NCBI RefSeq assembly: GCF_026274175.1
Contig: NZ_JAPHNL010000265.1
Coordinates: forward strand, 1 to 46,798
Length of the DNA stretch: 46,798 nt
Reading direction: 5' to 3'
From: Streptomyces beihaiensis
Lineage (GTDB): Bacteria; Actinomycetota; Actinomycetes; Streptomycetales; Streptomycetaceae
The translations under genes were made by a program, and so were the position numbers. Below are positions 8,493 to 19,526 of the stretch, piece after piece (the first letter of the stretch is position 1; each line of letters starts with the position of its first letter). The notes under the pieces are model-generated. The model saw nothing but the letters and a program-made list of their open reading frames with translations. It was not told where the DNA came from and searched no databases.

Positions 8493-8521
8493 TTGACGCA
8501 CCCCCTGTGACTGCCTACCGT
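8493..8521 (+). promoter_or_regulatory. Vegetative-type promoter of the second MerR gene
   Basis: TTGACG (8493-8498), exactly 17 bases, then TACCGT (8516-8521): a good match to the housekeeping (HrdB) consensus. The expected transcript start, around 8528, gives a leader of about 22 bases that includes GGAGG at 8541-8545. Confidence 0.75.
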
Positions 8522-8550
8522 CGAGAAGGCAGGTCAAAGAGGAGGTCGGC

Positions 8551-9171
8551 GTGAGAAGCAGCGGCGACGGTACGGCGACGGGCGGTCCGTACCCGTTTCA
8601 CGGCGGCGCAGCCGATCACCCTCCGCAGCGTCCGCAGGCGGTGACCGCGGTGCCGGGGGAGAGCGGCGAAAGAGCTCCCGACGGTGTCGGGTACCGGGGG
8701 CCGACCGCGTGCGCGGCGGCCGGCATCACCTACCGCCAGCTCGACTACTGGGCCAGGACCGGCCTCGTCGAGCCCAGCGTGCGGCCCGCGTACGGGTCGG
8801 GCACGCAGCGCCTCTACAGCTTTCGTGACGTCGTCGTCCTCAAGGTCGTCAAGCGCTTCCTGGACACCGGAGTCTCGCTGCAGAACATCCGTACCGCCGT
8901 CCAGCATCTGCGGGAGCGCGGATTCAGGGACCTGGAGCGGATGACGCTCATGAGCGACGGCGCGACGGTGTACGAGTGCACGTCGCCCAGCGAGGTGCAC
9001 GATCTGCTCCAGGGCGGGCAGGGCGTCTTCGGCATCGCCGTGGGCGTGGTGTGGCGGGACGTGGAGAGCGCCCTGTCGCAGCTGCACGGCGAGCGCGTCG
9101 ACACCGGGGAGACGCTCATCGGGCACAACCCGGCCGACGAGCTGGCAAGGCGGCGCAACCGGGCCGTGTGA
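8551..9171 (+). CDS. MerR-family regulator, homologue of Rv1830 (ResR/McdR)
   Basis: This 206-residue protein has a disordered N-terminus of about 45 residues, then a MerR-type helix-turn-helix (CAAAGITYRQLDYWARTGLV, followed by GTQRLYSFRDVVVLKVVK). Its C-terminal half contains VGVVWRDVESAL. By sequence and position it matches Rv1830, a regulator tied to growth and division control in mycobacteria. GTG 8551 has GGAGG five bases upstream. It has its own promoter with palindromes just upstream, which suggests autoregulation; that is inference. No ligand site can be read. Confidence 0.82.
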   Translation: MRSSGDGTATGGPYPFHGGAADHPPQRPQAVTAVPGESGERAPDGVGYRGPTACAAAGITYRQLDYWARTGLVEPSVRPAYGSGTQRLYSFRDVVVLKVVKRFLDTGVSLQNIRTAVQHLRERGFRDLERMTLMSDGATVYECTSPSEVHDLLQGGQGVFGIAVGVVWRDVESALSQLHGERVDTGETLIGHNPADELARRRNRAV

Positions 9172-9218
9172 ACGGTTGTGCGGCCCGATTGTCAGTGGTG
9201 TGAGGCAGCATCTGAGAT

Positions 9219-10727
9219 GTGAGAACCGCGCCGACGATCCTGCATCTGGACATGGATGCCTTCTACGCCTCCGCGGAGCAGGCGGCGAAGCCCAGCCTGC
9301 GCGGAAAGGCCGTCGTCGTGGGCGGGCTCGGGCCGCGCGGCGTCGTCGCCACGGCGTCGTACGAGGCACGCAGGTTCGGGGTGCACTCCGCCATGCCGAT
9401 GGGGCAGGCCCGCAGACTCGCACCGCACGCCGCGTACCTCGTGCCGCGCTTCCGCCTCTACCGGGACATCAGCGAGCAGGTGATGGCGCTTCTGCGGGAG
9501 CTTTCACCCCTCGTGGAGCCCCTGAGCCTGGACGAGGCGTTCGTCGATCTGGAGGCCGCTGAGGCGGCCTGGGACGCGGCTTCGGCCGAGGCCGTCGGGG
9601 TCCGGCTGCGCGCCGACATCCGGCGGGTGACCGGGCTGACCGGTTCGGTGGGGCTCGCCGTGTCCAAGATGCTCGCCAAGATCGCGTCCGAGCAGGCCAA
9701 GCCGGACGGTCTCGTCCTCATACCGCCGGGCACCGAGCGGGCGCTGCTGGGGCCGAAGACCGTGCGGATCCTGCCCGGCGTGGGACCGGCCACCGCGGAG
9801 CATCTGCGCCGTGCCGGAATCCACACGGTGGAGGAGATCGCCGAGGCGGGCGAGGACGAGCTCGTGCGGCTGCTCGGCAAGGCGCACGGCAGCCACCTGT
9901 ACGAGATGGCGCTCGCGCGCGACGAGCGGCCCGTCGTCGCCGAGCGGGACTCGAAGTCCGTGTCGGTCGAGGACACGTACGACATCGACATCCACGACCG
10001 GGTGCGGGTGCGCGGCGAGGTTCGGCGGCTCGCGGACCGGTGCGTGGAGCGGCTGCGGGAGGCCGGCAGGTCGGGGCGGACCGTGGTGCTGAAGGTCCGG
10101 CGCTACGACTTCTCCACCCTGACCCGCTCCGAGACGCTGCGCGGGCCGACGGACGACCCCGCCGTGGTGCGGGAGGCGGCCGCGCGCCTCCTTGAGGCCG
10201 TGGACACGACGGGCGGGGTCCGGTTGCTCGGGGTCGGGGTGAGCGGTCTCGCCGACTTCACCCAGGAGGACCTCTTCGCGCAGGCGGGCGAGGGGGTGAC
10301 GGGCGGCGGTACGGAGGAGGCGGGGGAGGAGACCGCGGCGGCGGGCCCGGAGGAAGGCGCGGCGGCCGCCCCGGCGGGGGCTCTGACGGAGGCGGCGGCC
10401 CCCGCCCCGGCCACCGCCGCCGAGCCCCCCGGGCGACGGTGGCCGGCCGGGCACGACGTACGGCACGCGGAGTACGGCCCCGGCTGGGTGCAGGGGAGCG
10501 GGCTCGGGCGGGTGACCGTCCGGTTCGAGACGCCGTACGCGGACCGGCCGGGCCGGGTACGGACGTTCCGGGCCGACGACCCGGCGCTGGTTTCGGCCGA
10601 CCCGCTGCCGCTGGTGCGGCCCCAGGACGGGCGCCGGTCTCCTCAGGTCGGCTCTTCCTCCTCGGCCCCCGCGACGTGGCCGAACGAGACGTCGGGAGAG
10701 CCCGGGACGGCCACGTCAAGGCCGTAG
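9219..10727 (+). CDS. dinB: DNA polymerase IV (Y-family) with C-terminal extension
   Basis: This 502-residue translesion polymerase has catalytic residues D11 (LDMDAFYA) and D105-E106 (LSLDEAF), with Y16 at the steric-gate position. The helix-hairpin-helix and little-finger regions follow, and a sliding-clamp motif QEDLF lies at 349-353. In most relatives the protein ends near there. Here about 150 more residues follow: an Ala/Glu/Pro-rich linker (355-405), a small beta domain (VRHAEYGPGWVQGSGLGRVT) resembling the Tudor-like end of UvrD helicases, and a serine-rich tail. The last 85 bases overlap the convergent PRC-barrel gene. The GTG start lies 47 bases after the MerR gene. Confidence 0.88.
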   Translation: MRTAPTILHLDMDAFYASAEQAAKPSLRGKAVVVGGLGPRGVVATASYEARRFGVHSAMPMGQARRLAPHAAYLVPRFRLYRDISEQVMALLRELSPLVEPLSLDEAFVDLEAAEAAWDAASAEAVGVRLRADIRRVTGLTGSVGLAVSKMLAKIASEQAKPDGLVLIPPGTERALLGPKTVRILPGVGPATAEHLRRAGIHTVEEIAEAGEDELVRLLGKAHGSHLYEMALARDERPVVAERDSKSVSVEDTYDIDIHDRVRVRGEVRRLADRCVERLREAGRSGRTVVLKVRRYDFSTLTRSETLRGPTDDPAVVREAAARLLEAVDTTGGVRLLGVGVSGLADFTQEDLFAQAGEGVTGGGTEEAGEETAAAGPEEGAAAAPAGALTEAAAPAPATAAEPPGRRWPAGHDVRHAEYGPGWVQGSGLGRVTVRFETPYADRPGRVRTFRADDPALVSADPLPLVRPQDGRRSPQVGSSSSAPATWPNETSGEPGTATSRP

Positions 10728-11020
10728 TGGTGATAGAGCTGCAGTTCCTGCTCGGGCGAGAGATGGCGGCCCACGCCGAAGTCGGGAGCGTCCTTGATCA
10801 GGGAGCGCTCGAAGGGCACACGGAGCGCGTCGTCGACGAGCTCGCTGGGCTCCAGGGGCACGAAGGCGTCGCGGGTGAAGAGGCCGGTCCGTATGGCCGC
10901 CCACTCCGGCACCCCGGTGGCGTCGTCGAGGTAGACCTCGTCGATCGTTCCGATCTTGGTCCCGTTGCGGTCGAAAGCCTTGCGGCCGATCAGATTGCGC
11001 GGGTCGATGTCGGTCTGCAC
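10643..11020 (-). CDS. PRC-barrel domain protein
   Basis: This 125-residue soluble protein has an N-terminal PRC-barrel (LIGRKAFDRNGTKIGTIDEV, then WAAIRTGLF and FVPLEPSE). It has an acidic C-terminus with a conserved SPEQELQLYHHYGL motif typical of Streptomyces stress-related PRC proteins. The function is unknown; PRC barrels usually mediate protein contacts, for example in RNA processing or photosynthetic complexes. GTG at 11020 is preferred because GGAGGG stands seven bases upstream on the minus strand; a longer frame reaches 11071 without a site. Its 3' end overlaps the end of dinB. Confidence 0.8.
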   Translation of the reverse strand: MQTDIDPRNLIGRKAFDRNGTKIGTIDEVYLDDATGVPEWAAIRTGLFTRDAFVPLEPSELVDDALRVPFERSLIKDAPDFGVGRHLSPEQELQLYHHYGLDVAVPGSPDVSFGHVAGAEEEEPT

Positions 11021-11041
11021 GGGCCCTCCAACTGATCGCAA

Positions 11042-11069
11042 GTGCTCTGTAAACACTACGAAAGAGCAC
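11042..11069. promoter_or_regulatory. Inverted repeat spanning the PRC-barrel promoter
   Basis: GTGCTCT (11042-11048) and AGAGCAC (11063-11069) form a perfect 7-bp inverted repeat. Between them the minus strand reads TAGTGT (11053-11058), a likely -10 box for the PRC-barrel gene. Repeats around a -10 box suggest a repressor site. No good -35 box is seen. Confidence 0.45.
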
Positions 11070-11137
11070 ATTCGGGAAGGCGGCCACTCGAGCGATGCTC
11101 CATGTCGCCGCTGGTAGGCTGGCAGACGGCTGCCGAC

Positions 11138-11350
11138 CTCGTGCGGGAGAGTCCTCCGAGAGCTTTCGGGGGCGCCGAAGGAGCAAATCCTCCCCGGAAT
11201 CTCTCAGGCCCCAGTACCGCACGGGCGAGGTCACTCTGGAAAGCAGAGCGGGTGCACGGTTTCCGCTCTCACCGACGGTGAAAACCGGCGGCGCACGCGT
11301 GATCGCGCAGGCGGGCCGGTGAAGCTCTCAGGTCGAGATGACAGAGGGGG
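11138..11350 (+). ncRNA. Tandem glycine riboswitch upstream of gcvP
   Basis: Two consecutive glycine aptamers are visible. Aptamer 1 is closed by CGTGCGG (11140-11146) with CCGCACG (11217-11223). It contains GGGAGAG, the hallmark GCCGAAGGAGCAA, and TCTCTCAGG. Aptamer 2 is closed by CTCTG (11234-11238) with CAGAG (11342-11346) and contains GGAAAGCAGAGC, ACCGACGGTGAAA and GCTCTCAGG. A short linker joins them, the usual cooperative arrangement. The riboswitch ends about 65 bases before the gcvP start and should turn on cleavage-system expression when glycine is high. A TAGGCT at 11115-11120 may be the -10 box. Confidence 0.93.
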
Positions 11351-11414
11351 AGGCCGTCCGGGCACCCGCGCCGTGGTGCCCCTCGCAGGTCGTGACGACC
11401 AGGAGGCCTCCGCA

Positions 11415-14300
<2,886 letters not shown>

Positions 14301-14310
14301 GTCCAGGGGG

Positions 14311-14347
14311 CTGCGCGATCACCGGTTCGTCATGGCTGGTCGCGCAG
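14311..14347 (+). terminator. Possible gcvP terminator hairpin
   Basis: CTGCGCGA (14311-14318) pairs with TCGCGCAG (14340-14347) around a 21-base loop, 10 bases after the gcvP stop and before the convergent DUF5999 gene. The large loop and missing U-run make it tentative. Confidence 0.4.
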
Positions 14348-14373
14348 ACCCGCGCCTCGGTCAGGGCGGTCCT

Positions 14374-14574
14374 TCAGGCCGCCCTCACCACCGGGCCCAC
14401 CGGGCGGTGCGGAGCGATGATCGTGCCGTTCGGGAGGAGTTCGCCGGTGTCCTCGAAGAGCAGGACACCGTTGCACAGCAGGCTCCAGCCCTGTTCCGGG
14501 TGGTAGGCCACCGGAAGCGCGGCCTCCCTGTCCGCTGAGTCGGCTGTCGGGCACGAAGGCTGGTGCTGGCACAT
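14374..14574 (-). CDS. DUF5999 family small protein
   Basis: This 66-residue protein starts MCQHQPSC and contains HPEQGWSLLCNGVLLFEDTG and LPNGTIIAPHRP, the recognisable pattern of the Streptomyces DUF5999 family. Its function is unknown. Three cysteines (two near the N-terminus, one in LLC) could bind metal, but nothing proves it. ATG 14574 is chosen because family members begin at this MCQHQP; the frame is open upstream to 14628 without a ribosome site. The next 317 bases (14575-14891) contain no gene that I can support, only the hairpin at 14828-14866. Confidence 0.78.
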   Translation of the reverse strand: MCQHQPSCPTADSADREAALPVAYHPEQGWSLLCNGVLLFEDTGELLPNGTIIAPHRPVGPVVRAA

Positions 14575-14827
14575 GGATCGGTTCTTTCGCTGCGAAGTGA
14601 TGGTGCTGCGGTCGGGTGTGCTGTTCATGGCCGTCCCCCGTCTCCAGTCGGTCCGGAACCCAGTGTTGCCCTGTGGGCGTCGTTCCGCAGGGATTTCTCG
14701 GTAGCGGTCCTCACAGGGGACAGACGCATCACCCGTGCGGGCGGTTCAGCTCAACAGCACGGCCTTTTCGGATGGTTCGGGGTGGCCCCGGCGGGCTAGT
14801 CCGCTCGAGCGGGCGGTCGGACAGTGC

Positions 14828-14866
14828 TGGGCCCCGCGACCGGACGGCGGTCGGTCGCGGGGCCCA
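14828..14866 (-). terminator. Perfect 15-bp hairpin terminator
   Basis: TGGGCCCCGCGACCG (14828-14842) is perfectly complementary to CGGTCGCGGGGCCCA (14852-14866) with a 9-base loop. It lies 25 bases after the stop of the minus-strand gene at 14892-15473 and is the likely end of its mRNA. Confidence 0.8.
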
Positions 14867-14891
14867 GGTCTCCGAGGAGCCGGGTCCGGGC

Positions 14892-15473
14892 TCAGGCCAG
14901 CAGCGTCGCCGCCGGAGTGAGCCGGTGGGTGAGGACCGGCAGCAGTTCGGCGACGCGGTGCGGACGGTACGCCGCGATCCCCGGTGGCGCGGGCGCCAGC
15001 GGCACGAGGATGTCGTCGGCCGCGGGGTGCCCGGTGGCGGCGTCGGCGGCGCAGTCGCCGTGCAGCCACAGGGTGAGCATGTACAGCTCGGGTACGGAGA
15101 GCAGCCGCGGCTGGTAGGGGCCGGGCAGCGACTCGGCCTGGCGCAGGGCGCGTTCGGTCGACGTGACGTACGGGCCCTCGAAGAAGTGGCAAAAGGCCCA
15201 GCCGTCCGGGGTGAGCCGGGTGTCGGCCGCGGCCACCGCGTGCCCCCCGCAGCGGATGAGGAAGCGCCACCCGGTGAGGCGGGCCCGCGACGGCCCGGTG
15301 GTCTCGGTGATGTGGTCCAGCACGTGGACGGGGAGCGGTAGTTCGGCGGTGGCGGGTCCCTGCGCGGTGCGCAGGGACGGTGTGCGCGCCTCGCGGACGG
15401 CGGTCGGGGAGCCGAGGGCCGCGAGGACACTGCGCAGGGCGGGCGCGGGAGCCGGGGGGACATGCAGCGGCAT
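14892..15473 (-). CDS. Conserved hypothetical protein
   Basis: This 193-residue soluble protein has no motif that I can assign to an enzyme. Visible features are a conserved-looking N-terminus (PLHVPPAPAPALRSVLAALG), a central segment GWAFCHFFEGPYV, and PYQPRLLSVPELYMLTLWLH, which resembles other Streptomyces hypothetical proteins I recall. Codon use is normal, and a strong terminator follows. The start at ATG 15473 has only a weak upstream GAGAGG. It is transcribed away from the glutamate-cysteine ligase gene across a 539-base gap. Confidence 0.65.
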   Translation of the reverse strand: MPLHVPPAPAPALRSVLAALGSPTAVREARTPSLRTAQGPATAELPLPVHVLDHITETTGPSRARLTGWRFLIRCGGHAVAAADTRLTPDGWAFCHFFEGPYVTSTERALRQAESLPGPYQPRLLSVPELYMLTLWLHGDCAADAATGHPAADDILVPLAPAPPGIAAYRPHRVAELLPVLTHRLTPAATLLA

Positions 15474-16012
15474 GGTGGGTCGCCTCTCATTCGACAGGCA
15501 CGTGATGCGAGGGCGGTGCGGGGCGAGCGGACGGCGCTGTCTGCTGCGGGTGCACGGTGTGTGCGTGTGGGTATGCGGCGGTGCGCGGGCCGGAGGGGCG
15601 GGGGGCCTCGGCCCGCGGGCGCCGACTCCGGGTCTCGCCAGCGGAGTTTATACGACACACGTTCGCATGAAGTTTCCTCGAACGTCTCGCGAAACCATGG
15701 CAAGCGGGATTCCGGTCGACCTGACCGTGCTGCTTTGCGGTGGTCATCACGATTTCCCGCGCATTCCGCCGCGGTGACCTCGACATCTGCCGAAAGAGCG
15801 GTCGGCCGGAACTCGTCGGCGGTTTTCACCAGGCGCCTGTCACCGGAATCTGCGCCGGGCCGCATGCCTATGGAATGTGCCGCGCCCGAATTGCTTCGAG
15901 CCTACTGTGCGACGGTCTTGCGCGGGGCGTTATCGATCGCATTGCCTGGGCATCATCATCCGTGACACGCGGCCGGGCGGCCGGGACACCCATGCGGGGA
16001 AGGGACGCTTCC
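15474..16012. other. Long intergenic region, lower GC than its neighbours
   Basis: About 540 bases separate two divergent genes. The half nearer the glutamate-cysteine ligase gene (15640-15960) is clearly less GC-rich, with words such as GGAGTTTATACGAC (15644-15657) and CGTTATCGATCGCATTG. No frame in it has Streptomyces codon bias. It probably holds the promoters of both genes; TATACG (15650-15655) could be a -10 box, but no paired -35 box is convincing. Confidence 0.4.
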
Positions 16013-17533
16013 ATGGGGGAGAAGGTCGTTGCGGGCGCGGTCGATCCGGCCGACCGACAGCGCTACAGGCAGAAGTTGAAGGAGTGTCTGGAGGGGCTTG
16101 AGCGGCTGTTGGGCGAGAAGCGGTTCGACCGCCCGAGGAATCTGATGGGGCTTGAGATCGAATTGAATCTCCTGGGGTCCGACGGTATGCCCCGCATGTT
16201 GAATGCGGAAGTACTCGAAAGGATCGCGAGCCGTGATTTCCAGACCGAACTGGCCATGTTCAACCTGGAGGTGAACATTGCGCCGCACCGGCTCGCCGGA
16301 CGCGTTCTCGACCGGCTCGCCGAGGAACTCCGTACGGGGCTCGCCTACGCTCACCGAAAGGCGAACGAAGTCGACGCCGGTATCGCGATGATCGGAATTC
16401 TGCCGACCCTGACCGCGCGGGATCTCGTCTCGGCGAACCTCTCCGCCGTCGACCGCTACACGCTGCTCAACGACCAGATCGTGGCCGCCCGCGGTGAGGA
16501 CTTCGTGCTGGACATCGAGGGCGTCGAGCGGCTGACCTGCACATCGTCGTCGATAGCCCCCGAGGCGGCCTGCACCTCCGTGCAGTTGCACCTCCAGGTC
16601 ACCCCGGTCCGCTTCGCGGCCGTGTGGAACGCGGCGCAGGCCGTCGCCGGGCCGCAGATCGCGATGGGGGCCAACGCGCCGTTCCTGTTCGGCCGCGAGC
16701 TGTGGCGCGAGTCGCGGCCACCGCTGTTCCAGCAGTCGATCGACACCCGCCCGCCGGAGCTGCAGGCGCAGGGCGTACGGCCGCGCACCTGGTTCGGGGA
16801 GCGGTGGATCGACTCCGCGCGCGACCTGTTCGAGGAGAACCTGCGGTACTTTCCGCCGCTGCTGCCCCGCGTCGACGACGAGTCCCCGCTCGACGTGCTC
16901 GACAGGGGAGGCGTCCCGAGCCTGGCCGAACTCGTGCTGCACAACGGCACCGTGTACCGCTGGAACCGCCCGGTCTACGCGGTCGCGGACGGCGTCCCGC
17001 ACCTGCGGGTGGAGAACCGCGTGCTGCCCGCCGGCCCCACCGTCACCGACGTCGTCGCCAACGCGGCGTTCTTCTACGGCCTCGTACGGGCCCTGGCCGA
17101 GCAGCCCCGCCCCGTCTGGACCCGGCTGCCCTTCGAGGCCGCCGACCGGAACTTCGGCGCGGCCTGCCGGTACGGGATCGACGCGCGCCTGGAGTGGCCG
17201 CGCCGGGGCCGGTTCGGCGGCACCGAGCTCGTGCCGGCCGTCAGCCTCGTACGCGACGAACTGCTGCCGCTGGCGGCGGCCGGACTCGACGCGTGGGGCG
17301 TGGAACCGGCCGACCGTGACCGCTACCTCGGCGTCATCGAGGAACGGTGTGCGCGGCGCACCAACGGCGCGGCGTGGCAGGCGGCGACGTACCACCGCGC
17401 GCGAGAGAGCGGACTCGACCGCCAGGAGGCGCTCGCCGCGACCACGCGCCGGTACTGCGAGCTGATGCACCTCGGTGAGCCCGTGCACACCTGGCCCGTG
17501 GGGCTTCTGGAGCCCGCGGCGTCGCTGCGCTGA
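16013..17533 (+). CDS. Glutamate-cysteine ligase family protein
   Basis: This 506-residue cytoplasmic protein belongs to the GCS2-type carboxylate-amine ligase superfamily. Signature parts are NLMGLEIELNLLG (metal/ATP-site glutamates), FNLEVNIAPHRL, SVQLHLQV and the C-terminal LMHLGEPVHTWPVG. Family members join glutamate to an amine with ATP. Streptomyces uses mycothiol rather than glutathione, and the ergothioneine enzyme EgtA is a different, shorter relative, so the substrate here is open. ATG 16013 has GGGGAAGGGA before it; an in-frame ATG at 15992 is a weaker alternative. Confidence 0.82.
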   Translation: MGEKVVAGAVDPADRQRYRQKLKECLEGLERLLGEKRFDRPRNLMGLEIELNLLGSDGMPRMLNAEVLERIASRDFQTELAMFNLEVNIAPHRLAGRVLDRLAEELRTGLAYAHRKANEVDAGIAMIGILPTLTARDLVSANLSAVDRYTLLNDQIVAARGEDFVLDIEGVERLTCTSSSIAPEAACTSVQLHLQVTPVRFAAVWNAAQAVAGPQIAMGANAPFLFGRELWRESRPPLFQQSIDTRPPELQAQGVRPRTWFGERWIDSARDLFEENLRYFPPLLPRVDDESPLDVLDRGGVPSLAELVLHNGTVYRWNRPVYAVADGVPHLRVENRVLPAGPTVTDVVANAAFFYGLVRALAEQPRPVWTRLPFEAADRNFGAACRYGIDARLEWPRRGRFGGTELVPAVSLVRDELLPLAAAGLDAWGVEPADRDRYLGVIEERCARRTNGAAWQAATYHRARESGLDRQEALAATTRRYCELMHLGEPVHTWPVGLLEPAASLR

Positions 17534-17549
17534 GCGCGCGGCGGGCCGA

Positions 17550-17565
17550 GCCGGGATCACCCGGC
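17550..17565. terminator. Short hairpin between convergent genes
   Basis: GCCGGG-ATCA-CCCGGC is a 6-bp stem with a 4-base loop. It overlaps the stop codon of the minus-strand VWA gene and follows the glutamate-cysteine ligase stop, so it may serve the plus-strand gene. Confidence 0.4.
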
Positions 17566-19332
17566 CGAGGCACCCGCCTCGATGATGGCCTTGAGGATGA
17601 CCTGCTGGATGTCGCCGGGGTCGGTCACCTGGTGGCCGGAGCCGCCGGTGGCCTCGGCGATCTGCTGGATCTCGTCCTTGTCGGTGTCGGGGCCGACGGC
17701 GATGACGATGAGCGGGACGGGGTGCCGCGGGTCGGCGAGACCGCGCAGCTGGTGGAGGAGGTCGCTGCGGGAGATCGAGTGGTCGTCCTGGTTGACGCCG
17801 TCGGTGACCACGACCACGGCGTTGAACATCCCGTCGTGGTAGGTCCTGGTGGCCTCCTTGTACGCGGCCAGTGTCGTGTCGTACAGGCCGGTCGCCCCGC
17901 CGGGCACCGGCCGCAGCGTGCGGAACGCGGTCGTCAGGCGGTCCCGCTGGGTGCCCGCGCCGACGTGGTCGCCCAGGCGCTCGGTGGGGACCAGCTTGCG
18001 GTAGTCGCGGGAGCCGTCGAGGCGGGTCGAGAACTCCCACAGGCCGATCTGGTCCTCCGGCGTGAACGTCGCGAGGGCCTTGAGCATCGACTGCTTCGTC
18101 ACCTCCATGCGGGACTGACCGCGGCCCGGCACCGGTTCGGCCATGGAGGCCGAGGCGTCCACGACCGTGGTGATCCGCGCGCTCTGCACCGTGATCGTCC
18201 ACATGCCGAGGGTCTCGTCGACCTGCTGGTCCGTGGCGGGTCGCGAGGTGGGTTCGGTGTAGGGCTGCGGCGAGCGGGCGCCGGCCTGCGCCGCCACCGG
18301 GCCGGGCGAGTCGTCGTCGGTCGTGCGGAACCCGTGCTTCTCCAGGATCGCGCGGCCGCCGTCGGAGCCGAGCAGCGTCATGAAACGCACCGCGGCCTGG
18401 CTCTGGCCGTCGCTCATCCCGGCCTGGTCGACCAGAGCGAACGGGTAGTCGAGCTCGGGCGAGCCGTCCTTCGGGTAGAAGAGATCGAGACGCCCGCCGT
18501 CGCCCGCCTGGGCGTTGTACGTGAACGCGGCCTGCTCGGACATGATCAACGCCTCGTTGCGGCGGGGGTTGCCCCCCTCGGTGCCCGACGTGTCGCGGGC
18601 GACCGTGTCGAGGAGCTGGGCGTCGGTGTCACAGGTGCGGCGCGAGAGTGCCTTCGCCATCGCGGCCGCCTCGGTGTTCCCCTCCTGCCCGGACTTCTTC
18701 CCCGTCGCCGTCGCCAGCCGGGTGAGCGCGAGCAGCCCGGTGGCGCTGCGGGCCGGGTCGGCGGCGCCGAGCCGCGGCCCGCCGTCGCTCAGCGCCGAGC
18801 CGATGAGACCGCTCCAGCTGTACGTCTTGTCGGGCCAGCCGAACTTCTTCGCGGCCGACGGCACCATGCCCACGCCGATCGGGGACGAGGCGATGTCGCC
18901 CGCCGCCGTGACCTCGGTTGCCCCGGCGCCCCGGGAGACGCGGCGCAGCCACAGGTCCGAGTCCGGCACCCAGACCTGGTACTCGTCCTTGCCCCCGCCG
19001 GACCGCAGCGCCTCGGCGACCTGGTACGACGGGCGGGCGGTCACCGTGATGTCCAGGCAGGCGCCGTTTCCCGCGGCCCGGCCCCCGCGGGCGTGCTCGG
19101 CCGCGTCCTTGAGCGCGGGGGCCACGTCGGGGGAGGCGACGAGGTCGAGGTGGACGCGGTCGCCGCAGCCGTGCCCGAGGCCGAGCAGATCGGTGCCCAG
19201 CGCCACCGCCGTGCCTGCCGCGACGACGAGGACCAGGGCCGTCGCGACGGCCACGCTGCGGCGCCGCGGCCGGGGCCGGGGTGCGGTCGCCGATGGCCCG
19301 TACGCCTCGGGCGAACTGCTGTGACGTCCCAT
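17557..19332 (-). CDS. Membrane-anchored substrate-binding and VWA-domain protein
   Basis: The protein has 591 residues. A basic N-terminus precedes a single membrane segment at about 27-47 (SVAVATALVLVVAAGTAVAL), then an exported periplasmic-binding-protein-like region (60-360), then a von Willebrand A domain with a metal-binding DxSxS site at D392-S394-S396 (VVDASASMAEP), running to the end. VWA domains make metal-dependent protein contacts, so the protein may present a ligand or partner outside the cell. ATG 19332 is preferred (GGGAGGGG upstream); a frame to 19467 lacks support. It is divergent from the CPBP protease gene. Confidence 0.8.
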   Translation of the reverse strand: MGRHSSSPEAYGPSATAPRPRPRRRSVAVATALVLVVAAGTAVALGTDLLGLGHGCGDRVHLDLVASPDVAPALKDAAEHARGGRAAGNGACLDITVTARPSYQVAEALRSGGGKDEYQVWVPDSDLWLRRVSRGAGATEVTAAGDIASSPIGVGMVPSAAKKFGWPDKTYSWSGLIGSALSDGGPRLGAADPARSATGLLALTRLATATGKKSGQEGNTEAAAMAKALSRRTCDTDAQLLDTVARDTSGTEGGNPRRNEALIMSEQAAFTYNAQAGDGGRLDLFYPKDGSPELDYPFALVDQAGMSDGQSQAAVRFMTLLGSDGGRAILEKHGFRTTDDDSPGPVAAQAGARSPQPYTEPTSRPATDQQVDETLGMWTITVQSARITTVVDASASMAEPVPGRGQSRMEVTKQSMLKALATFTPEDQIGLWEFSTRLDGSRDYRKLVPTERLGDHVGAGTQRDRLTTAFRTLRPVPGGATGLYDTTLAAYKEATRTYHDGMFNAVVVVTDGVNQDDHSISRSDLLHQLRGLADPRHPVPLIVIAVGPDTDKDEIQQIAEATGGSGHQVTDPGDIQQVILKAIIEAGASAG

Positions 19333-19526
19333 GACGGTGGTGCCCCTCCCCAGCCGTGAAGGCGGTTGCGATATAAGCGGAACAACAGCGGAGGGGAGTG
19401 GTGCGCGGTGTGTCGGACTGCGGCGCCCGCCCCCTCGGCCTGTCGCACGCGATCTTCGTACCTGCATTCGAGACCCTAGCGGTGCGCAGTGAAGGATGCG
19501 GCGGGATTACTCAACTGAGGACAGGT

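Noticed and set aside
11319-11414. Upstream in-frame extension of gcvP
   Set aside because: It would translate part of the second glycine aptamer; the P-protein family starts after ATG 11415.
15487-15786. 99-codon minus-strand frame in the long intergenic region
   Set aside because: Basic, low-complexity product with no Streptomyces codon bias and no ribosome site.
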